Notes: generated by a model from the letters alone, not told the origin. Counted from the stretch's first letter, positions 16,998-25,664 are shown. The stretch is 27,004 bases of DNA from DUSC01 sp964371125 (GCA_964371125.1 CAYJMY010000046.1:1-27004), one strand, 5' to 3'. Numbers and translations are program-made.

Positions 16998-17351
16998 TCA
17001 GCTCCGCGACAGCCGGCGGTAGTTGGCGCGCACGCGCCGGCCAGCCGGCCTCAGCGCCGCATGCGCGGCCCGATCGAAGGCGCGCCCGAATACCGATGCG
17101 AAATCCCCACCGGCCATCAGGTCGGGCCAGAAGCGCAAGGCGGAGGCGAACAGGACGAGGTGCGCCGCGGCAAGACCCTCGACGAGCGCCTCGGCTTTCT
17201 CGCTGATCGCAAGCGCGGTCTCGACGCCGGCAAAGGGATCGCCGCCCGCCTCGGTCGCCAGAAGCGGCAGCCGCATCGCCACGACCGCAGGTGCGAATGC
17301 CAGGTTCGCCATCAGCGTGGCCTGGCGGCGGGAGTATCGAATCGGGATCAT
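16998..17351 (-). CDS. Small alpha-helical protein of unknown function
   Basis: I do not recognise a defined family. The 117-residue product is alanine-rich and mostly helical, with a hydrophobic helix near residues 12-28 (ANLAFAPAVVAMRL), an amphipathic stretch (VETALAISEKAEALVEGLAAAHLVL) and a strongly basic C-terminus (RPAGRRVRANYRRLSRS). The helical alanine-rich make-up and the basic tail loosely recall phasin-type granule proteins, but no motif secures that. The ATG at 17351 is used because GGAG lies about seven bases upstream; the frame is open further upstream to 17435 with lower-quality sequence. It lies between the AhpD-like gene and the Coa1-like gene on the same strand, with gaps of 111 and 78 bases. 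Confidence 0.55.
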   Translation of the reverse strand: MIPIRYSRRQATLMANLAFAPAVVAMRLPLLATEAGGDPFAGVETALAISEKAEALVEGLAAAHLVLFASALRFWPDLMAGGDFASVFGRAFDRAAHAALRPAGRRVRANYRRLSRS

Positions 17352-17462
17352 GGGGGCTCCGGCGTCTGGCGGATCGGGCGTCCGATCGCGTCGGACCGCC
17401 TTCAACGCGCTCGTCGCCGACGGGTTGCCTGGCATGCTTCGCGCAGCCGCGCCGCCGCAGGA

Positions 17463-17873
17463 TCAGCCGCGCGGCACGAATTGCGGGTCGACGGGCGGGC
17501 GCAGCCCGTTGGCCATGCGGTTGGTCTCGTTGGCCATGCCGACGACCGCCATGAGTTCCATCAGTTGCGCCTCGCTCATGCCCTTGGCGCGGGCGGAAGC
17601 CGTGTGCGAGTAGGTGCAGTATTCGCAGCCGTTGGTCGCCGACACCGCGATATAGATCAGCTCCTTGGTGAGCGGGTCGAGCGCGCCCGGCCCCATCACC
17701 TGCTTGATGTCCTCCCAGGTCCGCCTGAGCAGCGCCGGATCATGGGCGAGCACCTTCCAGAAATTGTTGATCCAGTCGGTGCCGCGCGTCTTCATGATGT
17801 CGTCGTAGACGGCGCGGACCGCCGGCGCGGCATCCTGGTATTCGACCAGCGGGACGATCGGCTTGGCGGACAT
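17463..17873 (-). CDS. Carboxymuconolactone decarboxylase / AhpD-like protein
   Basis: The 136-residue protein has the AhpD-type active-site pattern Glu71-x11-Cys83-x2-Cys86-x3-His90 (KELIYIAVS, then GCEYCTYSH), in which a CxxC pair and a His proton relay give peroxidase or thiol-disulfide activity. Overall length fits single-domain members of the carboxymuconolactone decarboxylase superfamily. The presence of the CxxC makes a peroxidase/antioxidant role more likely than true decarboxylation. GAGGAG lies seven bases before the ATG at 17873. It follows the class III aminotransferase by 55 bases with a strong hairpin between them, so the two may share a transcript with differential expression. 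Confidence 0.9.
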   Translation of the reverse strand: MSAKPIVPLVEYQDAAPAVRAVYDDIMKTRGTDWINNFWKVLAHDPALLRRTWEDIKQVMGPGALDPLTKELIYIAVSATNGCEYCTYSHTASARAKGMSEAQLMELMAVVGMANETNRMANGLRPPVDPQFVPRG

Positions 17874-17896
17874 GGGTTTCTCCTCGTGGAAGGAAG

Positions 17897-17918
17897 CGGG
17901 GCGGCCAAGGCCGCCCCG
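17897..17918. terminator. Strong hairpin between aminotransferase and AhpD-like gene
   Basis: CGGGGCGGCC and GGCCGCCCCG form a ten-base perfect inverted repeat around two bases. In the minus-strand direction of transcription the T-rich stretch precedes the stem rather than following it, so an intrinsic terminator is not certain. It could attenuate read-through into the AhpD-like gene or stabilise the upstream mRNA end. Confidence 0.5.
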
Positions 17919-17928
17919 AAAAGAAGGA

Positions 17929-19314
17929 TCAGGCGCCCTTTTTCGTCAGATCGGCCAGCGCCAGGTCGAGCGCCTTGAGGATGCGCTCGCAGGCCATGTC
18001 GATGGTCGAGCGCGTCCAGATCAGCGGTGGCGACATGATCATCGTGTCGCCGGTGGCGCGCAGCATCATGCCCTGGCCGATGGCGTGGTCGCGCACGGCG
18101 ACGGCCGCGCTGCCGCCCGGTTCGAAGCGCTTGCGCGTGGCCTTGTCGCTGACGATCTCGATCGCGCCCATCAGGCCGATCGAGCGCACCTGGCCAACCA
18201 GCGGATGGCCGGCGATGCGCTCGTCGAGCGCCTTGGCGAAGTACGGGCCGGTGTCGGTCTTCACCCGGTCGATCAGCCCTTCCTTCTCGATGATGTCGAG
18301 GTTGGCGAGCGCCACCGCGCAGGCCACCGGATGACCCGAATAGGTGTAGCCGTGATAGAACTCGCCGCCCTTCTCGACCAGCGTCGCGGCGATGCGGTCG
18401 CCGACCAGCAGCGCCGACAGCGGCTGGTAGCCCGAGGTCAGCGCCTTCGCCGTGGTGATCGTGTCGGCCTCGACGCCGAAGGTCTGCGCGGCGAACCACT
18501 CGCCGGTGCGCCCGTAGCCGGTGATCACCTCGTCGAGCATCAGCAGCACGTCGTATTTGCGGCAGATGCGCTGGATTTCCGGCCAGTAGCTCGCCGGCGG
18601 GATGCGCACGCCGCCCGCGCCCATCACCGGCTCGCCGATGAAGGCCGCGACGTTGTCGGCGCCCGCCTCGAGGATGGCGTCCTCGACGGCCTTCGCCGCG
18701 CGCAGGCCGAAATCGTGGTCGCTCTCGCCGGGCAGCGCCAGCTCATAGGCATAGGGCGGCATGACGTGGACGATGTTCGGCACCGCGCCGTAGAGCTGGT
18801 CGTGCATGCCCTGCATGCCGCCGAGCGAAGCGCCGGCGATCGTCGAGCCGTGATAGGCGCTCTTCCGCGAGATGATGCGGTTCTTCTGCGGCTTGCCCTG
18901 CAGGGCCCAGAAGTGGCGCACCAGGCGCAGCGCCGTGTCGTTCGATTCCGATCCCGACGAGCCGTAGAACACCTGGTTGATGTTGGCCGGCGCGATCTCG
19001 GCCAGCTTCTTCGACAGGAGCACCGGCGTCGGCGTCGAGCAGCGGAAGAAGGAATTGTAGTACGGCAGTTCCTTCATCTGCCGGTAGGCTGCCTCGGCGA
19101 GCGCGTCGCGGCCGTAGCCGACGTTGACGCACCAAAGGCCGGCCATGCCGTCGAGGATCTCGTTGCCTTCCGAATCGTAGACGAACGGCCCCTCGGCGCG
19201 GGTGATCATGCGCGCGCCGGCATCACGCAGGTCGCGGTGATCGGTGAACGGATGGAGGTGATGCGCGGAGTCGATCTGCTGGAGCTGGGCCAGCGAATAG
19301 TTCTGGTATGTCAT
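17929..19314 (-). CDS. Class III (omega) aminotransferase
   Basis: The 461-residue PLP enzyme transfers an amino group from an omega- or polyamine-type donor to pyruvate or a keto acid. Signatures present: GSSGSESND (118-126) for phosphate binding, YHGSTIAGASLGG, Asp261 in LDEVITGYGRTG contacting the pyridine nitrogen and Lys290 in TTAKALTSGYQPLSA forming the Schiff base. Closest groups are putrescine/beta-alanine-pyruvate and related aminotransferases; the specific donor is not resolved. The ATG at 19314 has AAAGGA about ten bases upstream; an upstream in-frame extension to 19404 is not homologous-looking. The gene leads a minus-strand series with the AhpD-like gene. Confidence 0.92.
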   Translation of the reverse strand: MTYQNYSLAQLQQIDSAHHLHPFTDHRDLRDAGARMITRAEGPFVYDSEGNEILDGMAGLWCVNVGYGRDALAEAAYRQMKELPYYNSFFRCSTPTPVLLSKKLAEIAPANINQVFYGSSGSESNDTALRLVRHFWALQGKPQKNRIISRKSAYHGSTIAGASLGGMQGMHDQLYGAVPNIVHVMPPYAYELALPGESDHDFGLRAAKAVEDAILEAGADNVAAFIGEPVMGAGGVRIPPASYWPEIQRICRKYDVLLMLDEVITGYGRTGEWFAAQTFGVEADTITTAKALTSGYQPLSALLVGDRIAATLVEKGGEFYHGYTYSGHPVACAVALANLDIIEKEGLIDRVKTDTGPYFAKALDERIAGHPLVGQVRSIGLMGAIEIVSDKATRKRFEPGGSAAVAVRDHAIGQGMMLRATGDTMIMSPPLIWTRSTIDMACERILKALDLALADLTKKGA

Positions 19315-19364
19315 GGACTTGGTCCTTTCTGCTGAATCTGTCCGGCAGGGCCGGGTCGGGGATT

Positions 19365-19469
19365 TCAGCAGACACCGGGCGGCGAATAGCCGATGCGCGC
19401 GCACAGCCGCAACAGCTCGGCGTGCCGCGTGCGCGGCGACGGCTTGACGGCTATGCAGGGGGCGGACAT
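19365..19469 (-). CDS. Possible 34-residue leader peptide upstream of the aminotransferase
   Basis: An ATG at 19469 opens a 34-residue frame ending in TGA at 19365, 50 bases before the aminotransferase start. It contains two cysteines (residues 5 and 23) plus a terminal Cys and a basic middle. No family is recognised and the ribosome-binding site is weak, so it may be noise. If translated, it could act as an upstream regulatory frame. Confidence 0.2.
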   Translation of the reverse strand: MSAPCIAVKPSPRTRHAELLRLCARIGYSPPGVC

Positions 19470-19665
19470 GCCCGAGGATAGCCGAGAAGCGCCGCCGCGT
19501 TCAAGCGGGGCGAAACCGGACGGCGGGAAACGGTAGTGTCTCGGTTTGAAGTTGGCCTTCTGGCCATTCGTGCTCGATGGCGCGTATCACCCGACGGGCC
19601 TCATCGCCATTGCGCCGGTCGAGCACCATTGTCAGAGTGCGGGATTGCCACAGACGAGACAACCC

Positions 19666-20157
19666 ATGCCCCTAGGTCGACGCCTGACCATCTTGCTCAA
19701 GGTCTTGGGCGTGTTCCTGCTCATCGGGCCGCCTGTCGGCGCGTTGACGTTCTTTGTCGGAATGGGCGTCTATGGGGTGAGCCGGACGGGCGATTTTGCC
19801 GGCATGTGGTGGCTCTCCCTGTTTGGTCTCATCTACGGCGTGCCGTTGAGCTATCTGATCGGCATCGCACCCGCCGCAGCTGCTGGCTTCATCCTCGGCG
19901 TAACGGCCGCGCTGCATCATGTTCCGGGACTCTTGTTCTCGACAGCCACCGGCTTCTTTGTCGGCCTCTGGATGGTTTATGCGGGAGGGAGACCCATCGC
20001 ACCGCCAAGCACCGAAACCGCGTCCGACTACGTGCCGGTGGTTCTTCTCATTGCAACGTGCCTGGTCGCAACGGTTCTCTGCTGGGCGATCGCGCGCCTT
20101 GTAATTGGCAAACCACCCGCGTCTTCGCCACGGCCGGTCGGGCATCCGCCGGCATAG
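19666..20157 (+). CDS. Small multi-pass membrane protein of unknown function
   Basis: The 163-residue product has about four hydrophobic segments: roughly residues 8-30 (LTILLKVLGVFLLIGPPVGAL), 47-70, 78-105 and 127-152, with a short cytoplasmic or periplasmic tail. No conserved family motif is recognised. Base composition is visibly less GC-rich and codon choice less biased than the neighbours, a possible sign of acquisition. I favour the ATG at 19666 because hydrophobic sequence starts there; a longer frame from 19546 adds an unlikely leader. Ribosome-binding site is weak (GAGACAA). It is flanked on its 3' side by a hairpin and convergent to the MFS gene. Confidence 0.55.
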   Translation: MPLGRRLTILLKVLGVFLLIGPPVGALTFFVGMGVYGVSRTGDFAGMWWLSLFGLIYGVPLSYLIGIAPAAAAGFILGVTAALHHVPGLLFSTATGFFVGLWMVYAGGRPIAPPSTETASDYVPVVLLIATCLVATVLCWAIARLVIGKPPASSPRPVGHPPA

Positions 20158-20169
20158 GATGCGCATCGC

Positions 20170-20190
20170 CATTCCCCCGGACTGGGAATG
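20170..20190. terminator. CATTCCC/GGGAATG hairpin between convergent genes
   Basis: A seven-base perfect stem around a seven-base loop begins 12 bases after the stop of the small membrane protein. The remaining spacer up to 20299 shows no gene. The GTCATTCCC sequence on one arm matches the direct repeats near 8721, so it may belong to a dispersed repeat while acting as a weak bidirectional terminator. Confidence 0.45.
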
Positions 20191-20299
20191 ACAGCAACCG
20201 CATGGAAAGCGGGGAAAGGGTTCGTGGCGCGAAGAGCAAGGAGCGGAGATTCGGACTGAGACACCAACCGCGAATCGCGTTGGCCGCCCGGCCGCCGGC

Positions 20300-21478
20300 T
20301 CAGCGCCGCTCGCCCGGCGCGCGCCAAAAAGCCGCCGCCCGGGCGGCCAGCATCAGCGCGAAGAGCAGGCCGATCGACAGCGGCAGGCCCTGCACGCCGA
20401 CCAGGTCCATCAGCGCCCCGGAGAAGGGCGGCACGGCGATGCCGCCGACGCCCCAGAACATGGCGAAGGCGGCGTTGCCGGCGATCAGCGTGGCCCCGGA
20501 GAAGCGGTTGCCGAGCTCGACCAGCGCCATCGTGTAGATGCCGAGCGCGGCCGCACCCCAGACGAAGGCGAGCGGCCATTCGAGCGGCGTGGCGAACGTC
20601 ACCGGCAGCAGCGCGCAACCCGCGACGACGATTGCCGCGCAGACGAGGAGCATGCGGCCCGCCCCGTAGCGTTCGGCGAAGAGGCCGAGCGGCACCTGGA
20701 GCGCGATGTTGCCGGCGATGAACGCCGTGAGAAAGGCCGCGACCGCCCCGTCGGCGCTGCCGTAGGCGCGGCCGTAGACGGCGGCGAGCGCCAGCAGCGC
20801 CTGCTCCGAGCCGGCGACGACGGCGACCGCGACCAGCAGGAACGGCGCCAGCGGGAGGAAGCGGCGCAGGGCGGAGCCGCGATGATCGCCCTCGAAGGCC
20901 GGCAGGCGCGGCAGGACCACGGCGAGGCAGGCCGCGCAGCCGGCGAAGGCGGCGATGCCGATGACGAAGGGCGGCCAACCCTCCGTGCCGACGATGGTCA
21001 GCGCCAGCGGCCCGACGGCGAAGCCGGCGGAGACGAGCGACGTGTAGGCGCCCATCACCCTGCCCCGCCGCGAAGCCGGCGTCATGGCGACCATCCACGT
21101 CTCGCTGATCACGTAGAGAGGATTGACGACGAAGCCGAGCAGGAAGCGCAGCGGAAACCACAGCCAGAAATCCTGCGTCCAGCCGATCAGGGCGAGGAAA
21201 ACCGCGCCGAACAGCGCGCAGGCGAGCGCCACCGTGCCTGCGCCGAAGCGGTTGACGAGCGGCGGTATCACCGGCGCCGACAGGATGAAGCCGAGCGGCA
21301 TCATCGCCGCGGAAAGCCCGATCATGCCCGAGGTCCAGCCCTGGCGCTCGAGGATGAAGGACAGCAGCGGATAGCACAGGCCCTGGGCGACGGCGAAGAC
21401 CGTCACCGTCAGCGTGATGCCGGCGATCGCCGCCCAGGGGGCGGTCACGGCGTCGGCGTCGCGGGTGGTGGCGTCCAT
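20300..21478 (-). CDS. MFS transporter (YcaD/MFS_1-like), downstream paralogue
   Basis: The 392-residue protein has about twelve membrane helices. The loop between helices 2 and 3 contains PPLVNRFGA and the helix 4-5 region has PLRFLLGFVVNPLYVISETWM; after the central loop the second half repeats the pattern (PLGLFAERYGAG). Shared segments with the next gene upstream, such as YTMALVELGNRF and a GNAAFA.WGVGGI stretch, show that they are tandem paralogues. The substrate is unknown; this subfamily is often annotated as sugar or drug efflux. The ATG at 21478 is preceded only by a weak site. It lies 91 bases after the upstream paralogue's stop. Confidence 0.88.
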   Translation of the reverse strand: MDATTRDADAVTAPWAAIAGITLTVTVFAVAQGLCYPLLSFILERQGWTSGMIGLSAAMMPLGFILSAPVIPPLVNRFGAGTVALACALFGAVFLALIGWTQDFWLWFPLRFLLGFVVNPLYVISETWMVAMTPASRRGRVMGAYTSLVSAGFAVGPLALTIVGTEGWPPFVIGIAAFAGCAACLAVVLPRLPAFEGDHRGSALRRFLPLAPFLLVAVAVVAGSEQALLALAAVYGRAYGSADGAVAAFLTAFIAGNIALQVPLGLFAERYGAGRMLLVCAAIVVAGCALLPVTFATPLEWPLAFVWGAAALGIYTMALVELGNRFSGATLIAGNAAFAMFWGVGGIAVPPFSGALMDLVGVQGLPLSIGLLFALMLAARAAAFWRAPGERR

Positions 21479-21569
21479 GGTGGCGTTGCGCTGCTCGATT
21501 AAGGCGCACCAATAGGCGACCCGCCTTTCCGGCGATATCGCCTTCCGTAGGAATTCGCCTGAGCCAGCG

Positions 21570-22733
21570 TCAGCGGCGCGGGAGAGAGCGCACCGCCGCG
21601 AAGACGACGAGGCCGAGGCCGAGCGTGGCAAGCAGCACCGGCATGCCGACCGGTCCCGCCGCCTGCATGACGAGGCCCGAGCCGGGCGGCCCGACGATGC
21701 CGCCGACACCCCACATCAGGGCGAAGGCGGCGTTGCCGGTGACCAGCACCGAGCCACGGAAGCGGTTCCCGAGTTCGACCAGCGCCATCGTGTAGACGCC
21801 GTAGCCGACACCGCCCATGACGAGCACGATCGGCCATGCCAGCGGCGTCGTCACCAGGATCGGTAGGAGAAGCGCGCAGGTGGAGTTGACCAGGGCGCAG
21901 GCGACGATCATCGGGCGGGCGCCGAGTTTCTCCGCCAAAACGCCGAGCGGCAATTGCAGCAGGATGTTGCCGGCCGACATCGCGGTGATGAGGGCGGCGA
22001 GCGTCGCCTCGGGCAGGCCGTAGGCGGCGCCGAACACCGGCAGCAGCGAATAGACGCTCTGCTGGGTGGCGGCCGAGACGACGACGGCGAAGAGCAGCGT
22101 CGGCGCCACCAGCCAGAAACCGAGCACGCTGCCCTTCGGCGCGTCGTCGTCCTCGAAGCCTCTCAATCGGGCGGTGGTGGCGAAGAGCAGGCCCGCGCAG
22201 GCGGCGAAGGCGGCGATGCCGACCATGAGCGGCGGCCAGCCCTCCGAGCCGACGAAAGCCAGCGTCAGCGGCCCGGCTGCATAGCCGATGCCGGTCACGG
22301 CGTTGAAGACGCCCATGATGCGGCCGCGGCGCTCCGGCGGCGCCAGCGCGAGGGTCCACACCTCGCCGAGGATGAAGAGCGGGTTGATGGCGACGCCGAT
22401 GAGGAAGCGCACCGGATACCAGGCGATGTCGTTCTGCAGCAGGCCGACCAGGACGAGCAGGAATGCGGCCGACAACGCACAGATCGTGGCAAGGCCCCTC
22501 GCCCCGATCAGGCGCACCGCGGCGGGAACGAAGAAGGCCGAGGCGATCAGGCCGAGCGGCGTCATCGCCGCCGACAGGCCGATCTCGGCGGGCGTCATGC
22601 CCTGGCGCTGCATCATGAAGGTGAACAGCGGGTAGCTGAGGCCCTGCGCGATGGCGAAGACGGACAGGCTGGCGATGACGCCCGTGAGGGCGGCGAGCGG
22701 CAGGGGCGCCTTCTCTCGAATCTCTGGGGTCAT
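21570..22733 (-). CDS. MFS transporter (YcaD/MFS_1-like), upstream paralogue
   Basis: The 387-residue protein is a twelve-helix major facilitator. The N-terminal half includes the FMMQRQGMTPAEIGLSAAMTPLG loop and VRFLIGVAINPLFILGEVW, the C-terminal half VLAEKLGARP and VYTMALVELGNRFRG. The sequence aligns along its full length with the downstream neighbour, which fits a tandem duplication followed by divergence. The start at 22733 (ATG) gives a natural N-terminus (MTPEIREKAPLP); an upstream in-frame extension to 22787 cannot be excluded because the ribosome-binding site is weak. It follows the dihydroflavonol-reductase-like gene by 124 bases on the same strand. Substrate unknown. Confidence 0.88.
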   Translation of the reverse strand: MTPEIREKAPLPLAALTGVIASLSVFAIAQGLSYPLFTFMMQRQGMTPAEIGLSAAMTPLGLIASAFFVPAAVRLIGARGLATICALSAAFLLVLVGLLQNDIAWYPVRFLIGVAINPLFILGEVWTLALAPPERRGRIMGVFNAVTGIGYAAGPLTLAFVGSEGWPPLMVGIAAFAACAGLLFATTARLRGFEDDDAPKGSVLGFWLVAPTLLFAVVVSAATQQSVYSLLPVFGAAYGLPEATLAALITAMSAGNILLQLPLGVLAEKLGARPMIVACALVNSTCALLLPILVTTPLAWPIVLVMGGVGYGVYTMALVELGNRFRGSVLVTGNAAFALMWGVGGIVGPPGSGLVMQAAGPVGMPVLLATLGLGLVVFAAVRSLPRR

Positions 22734-22857
22734 GCCGGAGGTTGCCGGTGAAGGTGGGGCGAGCCGTAGCCGTTGGCGGTGCACCATACAAGAGGCAGCG
22801 CCGGCCGCGGTCGGGTCCAGCGCGGAAAACGATCCGCCGGCCTGCTGTTAAGGCGGT

Positions 22858-23877
22858 TCAGACCAGCCCAAGCCTAATCAAGCTTTCGGCGGTCGCTGGC
22901 ACCGATTCACTGAGCGGCCGGAACTTCATGCCGAGCGCCTTGCGCGTAAGCGCGTTGTCGACCTCCGGGAAGGCGCCGAGATCAGGAACCGACGCTCGTG
23001 CCTGGGCATCGAACACCCCGACCAGCCTTACAACGAAGTTGGGCAACTCGAAGCGCGGCGCGCGCCTTGCCTTTGCGCCCAACCGCTCGCGGATAGCCCG
23101 CGCCATTTCGATGAACCACGCCGTTTCCGAAACGGCGATGTAGCGCCCGCCGGACGACTCGTCCGTCTCCATTGCGAGCCGATGGGCCGTTGCAACATCG
23201 CGTACATCGACGACGGGCAGGGCCAGGCGCGGAACCCCGGGATACTTTCCTTGAAGGAACTGGCGGATTAGGTCCGCCGACGTGCCGATGTCGGCGTCCA
23301 GGGCCGGGCCGTACACGAGACCCGGATTGACCGAACTGTAGTGAAAGGACGGACGCTCGGCTTCCATAAAGTCGCGGGCCGCGCGTTCCGCCAAGGTCTT
23401 GGATTTCGCGTAGGTGCCGACGTTCGCATTCGTCACGTCGGTCCAATCGTTTTCGGTGAAGGGCGCAGTTCGCTCGCGCGGGTGGCCGTAGATCACTGCA
23501 ACCACGGACGATGTATGGACGAACCGTTGGATTCCGGCCGCGGCGGCGGCCCGCAGCACGCGTTTTGTTCCCTCGACTGCCGGTCGGATCAGGTCATCGG
23601 GATGTTTCGGTTCGGTAAAAATGAACGGCGAAGCCACATGTAGAACCGCGCCGACTCCGTTCATCGCTTCGGCCCAGCCCTTGTCGGACAACAGGTCAGT
23701 CTCGGCGAACTCCAGCCGGGAAGCATCGGCATGGCGCGAGATCGTATCGCGAACCCCACCGGCCTTTGCGAGGCTCCGCACCGTGCCACGCACCCGGTAG
23801 CCGTGATTGAGCATTTCGACGGCGCAGTGCTTGGCGATGAAGCCGGATATACCCGTGACCAGCACCGTTCGCGCCAT
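22858..23877 (-). CDS. NAD(P)-dependent dihydroflavonol-4-reductase-like dehydrogenase
   Basis: The 339-residue extended SDR has Gly9-x2-Gly12-x2-Ala15 (VTGISGFIAKH), the GxxGxxA nucleotide loop of aldehyde reductase/dihydroflavonol reductase relatives. The catalytic pair is Tyr156-x3-Lys160 (TYAKSK) with Ser123-Ser124 in VHTSSVVA. An Arg after the second strand (RGTVRS) suggests NADP preference. GGAGA lies seven bases ahead of the ATG at 23877. Bacterial members reduce small aldehydes, ketones or lactaldehyde-like compounds. The physiological substrate is unknown. It is divergent from the MttB-family gene and leads the minus-strand run with the two MFS transporters; codon use looks a little less biased than in neighbouring operons. 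Confidence 0.88.
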   Translation of the reverse strand: MARTVLVTGISGFIAKHCAVEMLNHGYRVRGTVRSLAKAGGVRDTISRHADASRLEFAETDLLSDKGWAEAMNGVGAVLHVASPFIFTEPKHPDDLIRPAVEGTKRVLRAAAAAGIQRFVHTSSVVAVIYGHPRERTAPFTENDWTDVTNANVGTYAKSKTLAERAARDFMEAERPSFHYSSVNPGLVYGPALDADIGTSADLIRQFLQGKYPGVPRLALPVVDVRDVATAHRLAMETDESSGGRYIAVSETAWFIEMARAIRERLGAKARRAPRFELPNFVVRLVGVFDAQARASVPDLGAFPEVDNALTRKALGMKFRPLSESVPATAESLIRLGLV

Positions 23878-23980
23878 GGCCGTCTCCGATCCCGTTCGCC
23901 CCGTCGTCCTGCGCCAGCCTAAATCAAGATCAAAGCCGCGGCTAGCGCGCCGCCCCGCCTCTGCCGGAATAACGACGCGG

Positions 23981-24008
23981 CCCTGACGCATCCCTGACGG
24001 ACGTCCGT
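23981..24008. promoter_or_regulatory. Direct repeats and 12-base palindrome upstream of the MttB-family gene
   Basis: CCCTGACG occurs at 23981-23988 and again at 23992-23999, eleven bases apart (one helical turn). The second copy runs into the perfect palindrome ACGGACGTCCGT (23997-24008), 46 bases before the methyltransferase start. This is a plausible binding site for a dimeric regulator in the divergent promoter region; no regulator gene is adjacent. Confidence 0.35.
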
Positions 24009-24054
24009 GGGCCAGCCGGGGCATGTTCGTGGCAGGTTACACAGGATGCCCCTC

Positions 24055-25632
24055 ATGAACGCCGCGCTTCACCCCGCCGAACCGGCCCTCGCCAACGACC
24101 GAACACGCCGCGGCGGCCGTGCCGGCAAGCGCAGCGGCGCTTCCTCGGCCTTCGAGCAGCCGCCGTTCCGCCAGTTCCGCATCCCCTTCGCGCCGACGAA
24201 GCTGGTTTCCGACGACGAGCTGGAATCGATCCACCGCGCCTCGCTGCGCGTGCTCTCCGAGATCGGCGTCGACGTGCTGCACGAAGGCGCGCGAAAAATC
24301 ATGAAGGAACACGGCGCCGACGTGCGCGAGGGAGCCGAGCGCGTTCGCTTCGACGGCGACATGCTGCTCGAGCTGGTCGCCCATGCGCCGTCCGAGTTCA
24401 CGATGCATGCGCGCAACCCGGAGCACAACGTGCGCTTCGGCGGCGACAACCTCGTCTTCTCGCAGATGGCCTCGGCGCCGAACTGCTCCGACACCGACCG
24501 CGGCCGCCGTGCCGGCAACCAGGAGGATTTCCGCAACTTCCTCAAGCTGGCGCAGATGCACAACGTGCTGCAGACGACCGGCGGCTATCCGGTCGAGCCG
24601 ATCGACATCCACCCCTCGATCCGCCACCTCGAATGCATCCGCGACCTGGCGACGCTGACCGACAAGGTTTTTCACATCTATTCGCTCGGCCGCGAGCGCA
24701 ATGTCGACGGCATCGAGATCGCCCGCATCGCCCGCGGGGTGAGCCGCGAGCAGATGCTCGAGGAGCCGTCGGTCTACACGATCATCAACACCAACTCGCC
24801 GCTGAAGCTCGACGTGCCCATGATGGAAGGCATCATCCAGATGTCGTCGATGGGCCAGCTGGTCATCGTCACGCCGTTCACCCTGTCGGGCGCCATGGCG
24901 CCGGTAACGGTGGCCGGCGCGCTGGTCCAGCAGAATGCCGAGGCCCTGGCCGGCATCGCCTTCACCCAGATGGTGCGCAAGGGCGCGCCCGTCGGCTATG
25001 GCGGCTTCACCTCGAACGTCGACATGAAGACCGGGGCGCCGGCCTTCGGCACGCCCGAATACATGAAGGCGCAGCTCGTCGGCGGCCAGCTCGCCCGCCG
25101 CTACGGCATCCCCTACCGCACGTCGAACGTCTGCGCGGCCAACACGGTCGACGCGCAGGCGGCCTACGAGAGCGTGTTCTCGCTGTGGGGCGCGATTTCC
25201 GGCGGCGCCAACTTCATCCTCCATGCCGCTGGTTGGCTGGAGGGCGGCCTGCGCTGCTCCTACGAAAAGACCATCCTCGACATCGACCTGTTGCAGATGG
25301 TTGAGGAGTTCCTCACCCCGCTCGACCTGTCGGAAGACGCGCTCGCCGTCGACGCCATCCGCGAGGTCGGCCCCGGCGGCCACTTCTTCGGCACGCCGCA
25401 CACCCAGTCGCGCTACAAGACCGCGTTCTATGCGCCGATCCTGTCGGACTGGCGCAATTTCGAGACCTGGGCGGAGGCCGGCTCGCCGACCGCGATCGAA
25501 CGCGCCAACAGGATCTGGAAGGAGCGCCTCGCTGCCTACGAGCGGCCGGCGATGGACCCGGCGATCCGCGAGGAGCTCGACGCCTTCGTCGACAAGCGCA
25601 TCGCCGAGGGCGGCGCGCCGACGGATTTTTGA
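24055..25632 (+). CDS. Trimethylamine methyltransferase (MttB) family protein, non-pyrrolysine
   Basis: The 525-residue protein belongs to the MttB superfamily of corrinoid-dependent quaternary or tertiary amine methyltransferases. Recognisable stretches include LSEIGVDVLHEGARKIM near the N-terminus, QTTGGYPVEP, VTPFTLSGAMAPVTVAGAL, and GYGGFTSNVDMKTGAPAFGTPEY in the barrel core. No in-frame TAG is present, so there is no pyrrolysine; non-Pyl members studied elsewhere (MtgB, MtpB, MtcB) demethylate glycine betaine, proline betaine or carnitine. I chose ATG 24055 over 24046 because AGGA lies eight bases ahead of it. Partner corrinoid-protein and activating genes are not in the window. The flavoprotein and RidA genes downstream suggest betaine-type catabolism. 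Confidence 0.88.
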   Translation: MNAALHPAEPALANDRTRRGGRAGKRSGASSAFEQPPFRQFRIPFAPTKLVSDDELESIHRASLRVLSEIGVDVLHEGARKIMKEHGADVREGAERVRFDGDMLLELVAHAPSEFTMHARNPEHNVRFGGDNLVFSQMASAPNCSDTDRGRRAGNQEDFRNFLKLAQMHNVLQTTGGYPVEPIDIHPSIRHLECIRDLATLTDKVFHIYSLGRERNVDGIEIARIARGVSREQMLEEPSVYTIINTNSPLKLDVPMMEGIIQMSSMGQLVIVTPFTLSGAMAPVTVAGALVQQNAEALAGIAFTQMVRKGAPVGYGGFTSNVDMKTGAPAFGTPEYMKAQLVGGQLARRYGIPYRTSNVCAANTVDAQAAYESVFSLWGAISGGANFILHAAGWLEGGLRCSYEKTILDIDLLQMVEEFLTPLDLSEDALAVDAIREVGPGGHFFGTPHTQSRYKTAFYAPILSDWRNFETWAEAGSPTAIERANRIWKERLAAYERPAMDPAIREELDAFVDKRIAEGGAPTDF

Positions 25633-25664
25633 GAACTCGGATGATAGAGAGGAAGGAAGGTCGA

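Noticed and set aside
24055..25632. Pyrrolysine (amber) codon in the MttB-family gene
   Set aside because: The frame contains no internal TAG and ends with TGA, so it is a non-pyrrolysine member.
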